From: CAZPXH01 sp964591085
Lineage (GTDB): Bacteria; Spirochaetota; Spirochaetia; DSM-27196; CAZPXH01
Length of the DNA: 15,301 bases
Reading direction: 5' to 3'
Assembly (NCBI GenBank): GCA_964591085.1
Contig: CAZPXH010000028.1
Span: 1 to 15,301 of the forward strand
The first letter of the stretch is position 1; each line of letters opens with the position of its first letter. The notes under the pieces were generated by a model. It was not told where the DNA came from. It did not search any database and saw only the letters and a list, made by a program, of their open reading frames with translations. This document shows, in pieces, positions 7,858 to 13,766 of this stretch. The translations under genes were made by a program, and so were the position numbers.

Positions 7858-7862
7858 TGGCC

Positions 7863-8804
7863 ATGGTTTTCCACTCCGGAGAAGCGCTCATCGATTTTGT
7901 CCCCTCCACGGATGCGAAAGGACACACGCAGTTCCGGCCCGTGGTTGGCGGATCCCCGCTAAACACCGCCGTTGCCACCGCCAGGCTTGGTTGCCCCGCC
8001 GCCTTCCTGGGTACGGTGAGCCGGGATCTGTTTGGTGACCGCATCATGGCCCACCTGCAGGACAACGGGGTGAACACCGATAGCATCAGGCGATCGGATC
8101 GGCCCAGCACCCTTGCCTTTGTGGAGCGGCAGGAAGACGGGTCCGCCCGCTATGCCTTCTTTGCGGATGGTGCCGCGGACCGGGACCTGCGGCCAGAGGA
8201 TGCCGTCCTTCCCCCGGAGGCGGAGGCCTTCCAGATCGGCTCCATTTCCCTGCTGGGCGCTCCCTCCGGTGAGAGCATTGTCTCCCTTGCCGAACGGGTG
8301 AGCGCAAGCGTGGTGGTGTCCCTGGACCCAAACATCCGCCCGGGCCTGATCACGGATGAATCCGGATACCGCGCGCTGCTTCGCCGGGCCATTGGCGCGG
8401 CAACAATCGTGAAGATCAGTGATGAGGATCTGGAATGGCTTGGGCAGTCAGCTGACGAGGCGGGCCTTGCCGCGCTGCTCTCCCAGGGTCCGGCCCTTGT
8501 CATCATGACCAGGGGCTCCCATGGCGCAATGGCAATCACCGCGGTTAGCAGTGCGGAAGTACCCGCACCAAGCGTCCAGGTAGCGGACACAATTGGTGCT
8601 GGCGATTCCTTCCACGGTGCGGTGCTCGCGTGGCTCCGCTCTCACGGGAGCCTGTCCCGGAGCGCAATCGGCGCACTCGGCAAGACTGACCTGGAGCAGA
8701 TGCTGAGCTGTGCGGCCCAGGTTGCGGCCTTTACCTGCTCCCGCCCCGGCAATGACCCGCCGCGCCGGGAAGAGTTGGGCGCGGGGGTCTGTCAGGGGCT
8801 GTAG
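7863..8804 (+). CDS. PfkB-family carbohydrate kinase (fructokinase-like)
   Basis: This 313-residue ribokinase/PfkB kinase phosphorylates a sugar or sugar derivative, most likely a ketose. The protein begins MVFHSGEALIDFVP, the standard first strand of the family, which places the start at 7863; upstream in-frame codons read through the promoter region and match nothing. Residues 29-43 are the first PfkB signature (GGSPLNTAVATARLG), 155-160 DPNIRP is characteristic of fructokinase-type members, and 242-257 DTIGAGDSFHGAVLAW is the second signature, with catalytic D248 and the GAGD anion hole. The frame has no SD and a -10 box 5 bases before the ATG. It is divergent from the FGGY kinase, so the two may feed one sugar pathway, and it is followed after 87 bases by the second AAA_14 ATPase. 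Confidence 0.93.
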   Translation: MVFHSGEALIDFVPSTDAKGHTQFRPVVGGSPLNTAVATARLGCPAAFLGTVSRDLFGDRIMAHLQDNGVNTDSIRRSDRPSTLAFVERQEDGSARYAFFADGAADRDLRPEDAVLPPEAEAFQIGSISLLGAPSGESIVSLAERVSASVVVSLDPNIRPGLITDESGYRALLRRAIGAATIVKISDEDLEWLGQSADEAGLAALLSQGPALVIMTRGSHGAMAITAVSSAEVPAPSVQVADTIGAGDSFHGAVLAWLRSHGSLSRSAIGALGKTDLEQMLSCAAQVAAFTCSRPGNDPPRREELGAGVCQGL

Positions 8805-8835
8805 CGGAGCGGTCTACTCGGCGCCGTTCATGGCT

Positions 8836-8870
8836 CGGCCAAATTTCAAATCCAACTTGAAATTTGGCCG
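8836..8870. repeat. Perfect inverted repeat before the right ATPase
   Basis: The arms at 8836-8849 (CGGCCAAATTTCAA) and 8857-8870 (TTGAAATTTGGCCG) are perfect 14-base complements with a 7-base loop. The repeat ends 21 bases before the ATG of the right ATPase. TTGAAA at 8857-8862 is a good -35 box; 17 bases later the -10 position reads CAGGCT, a poor match, 6 bases before the ATG. No T-run follows, so it does not look like an intrinsic terminator for PfkB. Position and geometry match the repeat before the left ATPase, and both share CCA(A)CTTGA at the loop/-35 junction. Confidence 0.85.
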
Positions 8871-8891
8871 GTTCGGGCGCAGGCTTGGCAC

Positions 8892-10064
8892 ATGATTGAG
8901 CGAATCATCGCGCCGGTACTCCTGCGCGCTGCTCAGGGTTTTCCCGTGGTCACCCTGCTTGGGCCTCGGCAGTCAGGGAAGACCACCCTGGTCCGCTCGG
9001 TCTTCCCCGATCATGGCTATCTCAACATGGAGGAACCGGAGACACGGGCGCTGTTCAGAGAGGACCCGCGCGGCCTGCTCCGGCGGGGCACGGAACGCCT
9101 GATTGTGGATGAGGTCCAGCGGGAACCGGAGGTGTTGTCCTGGATCCAGACATTCGCAGATCAGGCGCAGGAGCCGGGGCAGTTCGTGATAACCGGCAGC
9201 AACCAGCCGGCACTCGGCGCGCCCGTCTCCCAATCGCTTGCCGGACGCACCAGTGTTCATTACCTCCTGCCGCTCTCCTGTGAGGAGCTCGCCGCGGAAG
9301 GCATGCTGTCTGACAGAGACGAGCAGCTGTTCCGCGGCTTCCTGCCCAGGCTGTACACCGCAGACATTGCAGCACCGGACCTCTACGGCGCCTACCTCGC
9401 CACCTACGTTGAGCGAGATGTCCGGCGCCTGATCAATGTGAGAGACCTCTCCCGCTTTGAGTCCTTCCTTCGCCTGCTTGCGGGGAGAGTTGGTCAGCTG
9501 GTGAATCTTTCCTCGCTTGCCGGGGAGCTTGGGGTCACATCAACCACCCTGGCCGGCTGGGTTTCCGCACTGGAGGCATCCTTTGTTGTCTTCCGGCTTC
9601 CGCCCTACCACGCAAACCTTGGCAAGCGGGTGGTGAAGACGCCCAAGCTCTACTTCACCGAGCCTGGTCTGCTGGCGTGGCTCCTTCAGATTGAGGACCC
9701 CTCCCAGGTGTCCCGTGATCCGTTGTTGGGCAACCTGTTTGAGAACATGGTGGTGATTGAGGCAGCCAAGGCAGCGTACAACCGGGGGCTTGCGCCGCAG
9801 CTCTCGTTCTATCGGGACAAATCAGGCATGGAAGTGGACCTTGTCCGCGAACATCAGCGCAGGCCCCTGGCGATTGAGATCAAGGCCGGTGCAACCGTGA
9901 TCCCGGAGATGATCCGGGGAGTGCGTGCCTTCCTGGAGCGCTCATCGGATGCACTTGGCGGAGCTCTCATCTACTCGGGAGAATCAAAGGCGCCGCTTGG
10001 TGACATCGCCATCCACAACTTTGCGGAAACCGCCGGTCTACTGTTTGGCCCCGGCAAAGGATAG
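8892..10064 (+). CDS. AAA_14/DUF4143-family ATPase (right copy)
   Basis: This 390-residue protein has the same plan as the ATPase at 4932-6104. Walker A is GPRQSGKTT (24-32), Walker B LIVDEVQ has D73-E74, and the sensor segment FVITGSNQ is at 98-105. A winged-helix-like stretch lies at about 202-240 (LSSLAGELGVTSTTLAGWV). The PD-(D/E)xK-like residues E314, D316, E329 and K331 fall at the same residue numbers as in the left copy. Outside these motifs the two sequences are quite different, so this is not a recent duplication. The ATG at 8892 has no SD; an inverted repeat precedes it. It lies 87 bases after PfkB in the same direction and could be read from the PfkB promoter as well as its own. 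It converges on the WYL/transglutaminase gene across 47 bases with no clear terminator. Role unknown. Confidence 0.9.
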   Translation: MIERIIAPVLLRAAQGFPVVTLLGPRQSGKTTLVRSVFPDHGYLNMEEPETRALFREDPRGLLRRGTERLIVDEVQREPEVLSWIQTFADQAQEPGQFVITGSNQPALGAPVSQSLAGRTSVHYLLPLSCEELAAEGMLSDRDEQLFRGFLPRLYTADIAAPDLYGAYLATYVERDVRRLINVRDLSRFESFLRLLAGRVGQLVNLSSLAGELGVTSTTLAGWVSALEASFVVFRLPPYHANLGKRVVKTPKLYFTEPGLLAWLLQIEDPSQVSRDPLLGNLFENMVVIEAAKAAYNRGLAPQLSFYRDKSGMEVDLVREHQRRPLAIEIKAGATVIPEMIRGVRAFLERSSDALGGALIYSGESKAPLGDIAIHNFAETAGLLFGPGKG

Positions 10065-10111
10065 GGTCCCACAGATCCCGATGCGTATCCCACGGTAGCT
10101 GATCGGCCAAG

Positions 10112-11635
10112 CTACATCCGGACTCCGTAGGAGCGCTCGGGCGTGACCGGGCGGAAGATGCTGAAGCGGCCGCGCACGGCATTGGACAGCTCGCCAACGC
10201 TGGTGTAGTCCACGGGGATCCAGGGCATGCTGCTGAGGTCCGGCCAGGTTTCATGCAGACTGAAGCCGCGGAAGCTTGCCGGCGCGCTGGTACTGGGAAT
10301 GAGCGTTATGGCGTGATAGCCGGAGGCGCTTTCCACCGTGGCCTTGTAGCTGGGGATTCCCCACCATCGCAGGACCCATGAGGTCATCAGGACCCAGTCC
10401 TCGCAGTCCCCGCCCCCGGCGTCCAGGAACTGATCCGGCCGCAGGGCAATGTCATTGTTCAGGTAATCATAGGTCCGGAAGAGCCATCGCTGGAAACTCT
10501 GGAGTTCTGCCCAGGAGAGCACCCCGTCTCTGTTGTCATCCGCGTCCTCCGCCATCGATATCATTCGCGTGTCCAACAGGCCGGCGTGCTCCAGAACGTA
10601 CTTCTGGCGATCTGCGCGGCTTGCGCTTGCCGGCAACTCCGAGCGCGCAACGGGATTCTGCCAGGCTCGGTCCGGCTGGGGCTGAACCACGCGGGGGCGA
10701 ACCACCGGCGTTGGGGTGGGCACCGGAGCCGGTGGGGGCGGCGTTGGTCGCGGCGTTGGTCGCGGCGTTGGCCGCGGTGCAGGACTGGGGGGAGAGGGGG
10801 GTAAAAGCCGCCAGTCAAAGCGGGCGGGGGTCGTCAGCCCAATGCCGGAGACCAGGGCATCAACGGAGTCAAGTATTCCATCCATAGCCATTCCCATGAT
10901 CTCCGCCTCACCCAGGAGGTGAAACACGCTCCGTTGCGTTGCCGGGCGCAGGTAGAAGGTGACAGAAAACACCACCAGGGCAAGGGCCATGCGCTTGCGC
11001 CGCCGCTTGCGCCTGATGCGGGCCTGCACGCGGGCGCGTTCCTCCCACCGTCGCCGCGCTTCCTGTCCTTCCGGGCTCTCCCGATAGGCCGCCTCCTGCA
11101 TCTGCTTGTAGCGCAAGGGGTCCCGGCGGTAGATGTAGCGTGCAGAGTCCAGGTCCAGGCCCGGAGGAATCTCGCCCAGCAGCTCCCGCTCCAGCGCCTC
11201 CCGCTCGGCGTCACGGGAGTTCCGCCTTGGCGTCACGGGGGTTACGGGGCTTACGCGAGCTCCGGGAGTTGCGGGGGTTGCTGGCTCAGGCTTGCTCTCC
11301 CCTTCCTCGTACTCCTCCTCGTCTGCATCCAGCCACTCGTCATCGCCTGCGCGGGATAGCACGCGGCAGGACAGGATTCGGTCCAGACGGAAGGTCCGGG
11401 ATTCCCGGCGGAGCTCACAGTAGGCGCGCAGATAGCCCGTGCCATGCGCCCAGTAGACGGACTCCACCTCCACCGTCCTGGTGGACAGCTCCCCGGAGGC
11501 GTTCCGGTAGCGGATGCGCGCGGAGTCTCCTTCTTCCAGCGCAGGCAGGCGCAGGCTCGTTGCTGTCACGCCTACTCGGAAAGCAGAAATCGTGCCGAGT
11601 GGGACGTCGGAGTATCCCGGCGGAATCGACAACAT
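10112..11635 (-). CDS. WYL domain / transmembrane / EF-hand / transglutaminase-like fusion protein
   Basis: This 507-residue protein has an unusual layout. Residues 38-93 are a WYL-type ligand-sensing domain (RIRYRNASGE, then YLRAYCELRRESRTFRLDRI). An acidic and Pro/Thr-rich linker follows (100-137), then a charged region ending in RRKRRRKR. A short hydrophobic segment (216-229, MALALVVFSVTFYL) probably crosses the membrane with the N-terminus inside. A proline-rich stalk (278-311, PRPT repeats) leads to a canonical EF-hand loop at 366-377 (D366, N368, D370, G371, L373, E377). A transglutaminase/cysteine-protease-like domain follows, with likely triad C411 (GGDCEDW), H441 (GYHAITLI) and D476 (WIPVDYTS). 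No DNA-binding HTH is present, so it is not a standard WYL regulator. A calcium-dependent extracytoplasmic cysteine hydrolase linked to a cytoplasmic sensor is my inference. It lies 97 bases after the NERD gene. The WYL part seems to lack its first segment. Confidence 0.8.
   Translation of the reverse strand: MLSIPPGYSDVPLGTISAFRVGVTATSLRLPALEEGDSARIRYRNASGELSTRTVEVESVYWAHGTGYLRAYCELRRESRTFRLDRILSCRVLSRAGDDEWLDADEEEYEEGESKPEPATPATPGARVSPVTPVTPRRNSRDAEREALERELLGEIPPGLDLDSARYIYRRDPLRYKQMQEAAYRESPEGQEARRRWEERARVQARIRRKRRRKRMALALVVFSVTFYLRPATQRSVFHLLGEAEIMGMAMDGILDSVDALVSGIGLTTPARFDWRLLPPSPPSPAPRPTPRPTPRPTPPPPAPVPTPTPVVRPRVVQPQPDRAWQNPVARSELPASASRADRQKYVLEHAGLLDTRMISMAEDADDNRDGVLSWAELQSFQRWLFRTYDYLNNDIALRPDQFLDAGGGDCEDWVLMTSWVLRWWGIPSYKATVESASGYHAITLIPSTSAPASFRGFSLHETWPDLSSMPWIPVDYTSVGELSNAVRGRFSIFRPVTPERSYGVRM
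10741..10776 (+). repeat. Three tandem 12-base repeats coding for the proline-rich stalk
   Basis: GCGTTGGTCGCG occurs three times head to tail (the third has T to C at one position). On the minus strand each unit encodes a four-residue PRPT-type step of the stalk between the membrane segment and the EF-hand of the WYL/transglutaminase protein. Such repeats can change length by slippage without breaking the frame. Confidence 0.85.
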
Positions 11636-11732
11636 CGAGTGCCGCTGAGCAGCCCAAGCAGCTCCGTTGGAAGGCGCCCTGCTTACCGAGCAATGATCAG
11701 CACAGTTCCCCAGAGGCGGCTCTCAGGGATGG

Positions 11733-12395
11733 CTACTGCAACCGCCCATACTTTCGCTGCAAGTATGCGTGGTGCTCGATGTCCGTTCGTCGGCTAATCA
11801 ATCGACGTCGAGTCTCGATTCGGCCAACGCAGAAGTCCATCCGATTCGGACTCATCACTTCAACCGCAAAGGAGCAAATGTGGTCGACGATTTCCTCCAG
11901 GTGTAGCACACCGGCTGGTCGGGGAGTCTTGAACTCGCCGTCGCCGGTAAACACAACTATGGGATGTATGTCCTCTGGCGACACGAAGTCCAGCAGCTCC
12001 CGAATAGCGCGAGCGTGCTTGGCGTTCTGATGGAGTGGATTCTGAAACCGATTCTTCACGCGAAAAATGACCTGAGTCCAGGACCGGCTTGCTTCATCTC
12101 CAAAGATCCAGCCTGAATAGTGCTTCGTCTCAATCACAAAGATGCCTGTTCGTGCGACCAGCACGTGGTCGATTTGTGTTGTTCCATCCTGATACGGAAG
12201 GGTTACGTCGTTGAACAAGTAGTATCCGGCGCCAGGGAAAGCCGACGAGAGTTCGCGCCGAACCGCGGACTCGCCCTGGTTCTGGAGTTCGCGTCGCCCC
12301 GCGGCATGAAGCCGCCAAGCAGCAAGACCGATGATGAACCCCAAGGTGCTGCCGAACGCAAAAGCGACTAAGGGATCCGAGAACAATTCAGGCAT
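11733..12395 (-). CDS. NERD-domain protein with an N-terminal membrane segment
   Basis: This 220-residue protein has one hydrophobic segment near its start (about 8-27, LVAFAFGSTLGFIIGLAAW) followed by a NERD (nuclease-related) domain. Candidate PD-(D/E)xK-type residues are E43 in NQGESAVRREL, D76 in QIDHVLV, and E89 and K91 in FVIETKHYSGWIFG; the NP..Q motif (119-123) is also typical. NERD proteins are thought to be nuclease-like and are often found with DNA-processing or stress functions; no activity is shown here. The reading direction matches the downstream WYL/transglutaminase gene (97 bases on) and the possible small membrane ORF upstream (24 bases), so the three may form an operon. The ATG at 12395 lacks a clear SD. 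Base composition is visibly less GC-rich than neighbouring genes, which may reflect transfer. Confidence 0.85.
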   Translation of the reverse strand: MPELFSDPLVAFAFGSTLGFIIGLAAWRLHAAGRRELQNQGESAVRRELSSAFPGAGYYLFNDVTLPYQDGTTQIDHVLVARTGIFVIETKHYSGWIFGDEASRSWTQVIFRVKNRFQNPLHQNAKHARAIRELLDFVSPEDIHPIVVFTGDGEFKTPRPAGVLHLEEIVDHICSFAVEVMSPNRMDFCVGRIETRRRLISRRTDIEHHAYLQRKYGRLQ

Positions 12396-12419
12396 CGTTT
12401 ACTCGTGCTTTGCCAGAAG

Positions 12420-12593
12420 TCACCCAGCGGCTCGAAACCTAGACCGCCAAATCGTGTGCGCTCGAGGCCTCAGCAGCCTGAGGATCCCCGCCGCAACCAT
12501 CAACCCGCCCTCAACAGACTTCAGCCCGGCGTAGGCCGTCAGGATGAATACTCCCGCCAGGACGGCGCGGGTTCTGAGTGTCAGTTGTTTCAT
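12420..12593 (-). CDS. Possible small membrane protein upstream of the NERD gene
   Basis: A 57-residue frame starts at ATG 12593 and ends 24 bases before the NERD start. The peptide has a basic N-terminus (MKQLTLRTR), then a hydrophobic segment (residues 10-24, AVLAGVFILTAYAGL), a short polar break and a second mildly hydrophobic stretch (29-40), ending in a basic tail. AGGGGG 5 bases upstream of the ATG is a weak SD candidate. The signal-like design and the spacing to NERD favour a real gene, but I recognise no family and the frame may be open by chance. The same frame extends upstream to 12740, though that part looks like non-coding translation. Confidence 0.35.
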   Translation of the reverse strand: MKQLTLRTRAVLAGVFILTAYAGLKSVEGGLMVAAGILRLLRPRAHTIWRSRFRAAG

Positions 12594-12713
12594 AGTGCCC
12601 CCTGTATGCCGGGTCCACAGGCCGAATGGCCGTTGCTGTTCCAGAATAGACCGGTTTCTCCAAGACATACAGCGAGACCCCCCCCGGCAAAGACTCGCCA
12701 AGGACCCCGCCCA

Positions 12714-12743
12714 TTGCGGCGCAGCACCCACCGGGGCCATGCT
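12714..12743 (+). promoter_or_regulatory. Weak candidate promoter for the FGE gene
   Basis: TTGCGG (12714-12719) and CATGCT (12738-12743) are 18 bases apart, and the second box ends 6 bases before the ATG at 12750. Both boxes match consensus poorly. The spacing and the TTGGCC just before ATG resemble the leaderless PfkB promoter. Confidence 0.25.
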
Positions 12744-12749
12744 TTGGCC

Positions 12750-13736
12750 ATGAGCTGTTGCAGTCCCCAGCGAGAGTCATCAGACACGAACGGTGCGAAC
12801 GCTCCGGCGGCGATCCATGACGCCAGCGTGCAGGGAAGCGGCTCGGAGCACGCGGTGCGGATTCGCAGCCGCCTGATCCCGCTTCCCGGTGGCAGCTTCC
12901 TGATGGGGACGGATTACCCCAAGGGCTTTCCGGCAGACGGCGAGGGCCCAATCCGGGAGGTCAGCCTCAGCCCCTTTGCCATTGATCCCTTCACTGTCTC
13001 CAACCAGGACTTTGCCCACTTTGTAGAGGAGACCGGCTACGTCACGGAGGCCGAGCGCTTCGGCTGGAGCTACGTCTTCCACCTGTTTGTCACCCGCCTT
13101 GCCCACAAGCGCAAAGAGGTGAAGGCCCTTCCCGGGCTGGAGTGGTGGGTGGGTGTGGAGCGCGCGTGCTGGAAGCGCCCGGAGGGCCGGGGCTCGGACA
13201 CTCGAGGCCGGGCGAACCATCCCGTGGTCCACGTCAGCTGGAATGACGCGCAAGCCTTCTGCGCCTGGGCCGGCGTTCGCCTGCCAACAGAGGCAGAGTG
13301 GGAGTATGCCGCGCGCGGGGGGCTGGAGCAGAAGGTCTTCCCATGGGGGGACGAGCTGGAACCCGGCGGCCGCCACGTGATGAACGTGTGGCAGGGCCAG
13401 TTCCCCACGGCAAACCAGGAATCAGACGGCTACGCGGGTACCGCCCCGGTGAACGCCTTCTCCCCCAATGGCTACGGGCTGTACAACACCAGCGGAAACG
13501 TCTGGGAGTGGTGTGCGGACTACTTCAGCCCCACCTGGCACGCTGCCGAGAGCCCGGAAACTCGGATAGATCCCAAAGGTCCGCCCAGCGGCTCACAGCG
13601 GGTTACCCGCGGCGGGAGCTATCTCTGCCACCATTCCTACTGCAACCGCTACCGGGTTGCGGCGCGGAGCCAGAACACCCCGGACAGCAGCACCGAAAAC
13701 ACCGGCTTCCGCGTGGCAGCCCGCCGGGGGGCGTAA
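12750..13736 (+). CDS. Formylglycine-generating enzyme (sulfatase-activating, FGE/SUMF1 family)
   Basis: This 328-residue enzyme would oxidise the active-site cysteine of type I sulfatases to formylglycine, using copper and oxygen. The FGE-sulfatase domain runs from about 41 (RLIPLPGGSFLMGTD) to 326, with VSWNDAQAFCAWAGVRLPTE (162-181), EWEYAARGG (183-191), GLYNTSGNVWEWCAD (243-257) and the C-terminal RVTRGGSYLCHHSYCNRY (284-301). C293 and C298 match the catalytic copper-binding pair of human FGE (C336 and C341), followed by the typical AARSQNTPDSS (304-314). This separates true FGE from the many relatives without the cysteines. The start at 12750 (MSCCSPQ) is chosen because upstream codons in this frame match nothing; no SD is seen. 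No sulfatase gene is in the window. The location is probably cytoplasmic, since no signal peptide is visible. Confidence 0.93.
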   Translation: MSCCSPQRESSDTNGANAPAAIHDASVQGSGSEHAVRIRSRLIPLPGGSFLMGTDYPKGFPADGEGPIREVSLSPFAIDPFTVSNQDFAHFVEETGYVTEAERFGWSYVFHLFVTRLAHKRKEVKALPGLEWWVGVERACWKRPEGRGSDTRGRANHPVVHVSWNDAQAFCAWAGVRLPTEAEWEYAARGGLEQKVFPWGDELEPGGRHVMNVWQGQFPTANQESDGYAGTAPVNAFSPNGYGLYNTSGNVWEWCADYFSPTWHAAESPETRIDPKGPPSGSQRVTRGGSYLCHHSYCNRYRVAARSQNTPDSSTENTGFRVAARRGA

Positions 13737-13766
13737 GAGAGAGGAAACGGTGGCGAGGATCGGTGG

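Larger units (their letters stand above)
12396..12749. other. 354-base gap between the NERD and FGE genes
   Basis: This stretch separates two divergent genes. It holds the possible small membrane ORF at 12420-12593 (minus) and, near its right end, a weak promoter for the FGE gene. Open frames crossing it on the plus strand are low-complexity extensions of the FGE frame without family similarity. I see no RNA gene or strong terminator. Confidence 0.6.

Noticed and set aside
7491..7862. N-terminal extension of the PfkB frame
   Set aside because: It overlaps the divergent FGGY gene and the promoter region; family similarity starts exactly at the ATG at 7863.
8836..8870. Inverted repeat as an intrinsic terminator of PfkB
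   Set aside because: No run of T follows either arm and the outer stem opens into GTTCGGG; its position before the ATPase start and its match to the left cassette favour an operator.
10065..10111. Possible terminator between the convergent ATPase and WYL/transglutaminase genes
   Set aside because: I found no stable stem with a T-run in these 47 bases.
11229..11282. 9-base periodic repeat resembling a CRISPR or regulatory array
   Set aside because: It is degenerate and in frame with the WYL/transglutaminase gene, coding for a TPV/PAT-type linker.
12405..12749. 115-codon upstream extension of the FGE frame
   Set aside because: The translated sequence is Pro/Arg-rich with no similarity to the FGE family, and it passes through the intergenic region.
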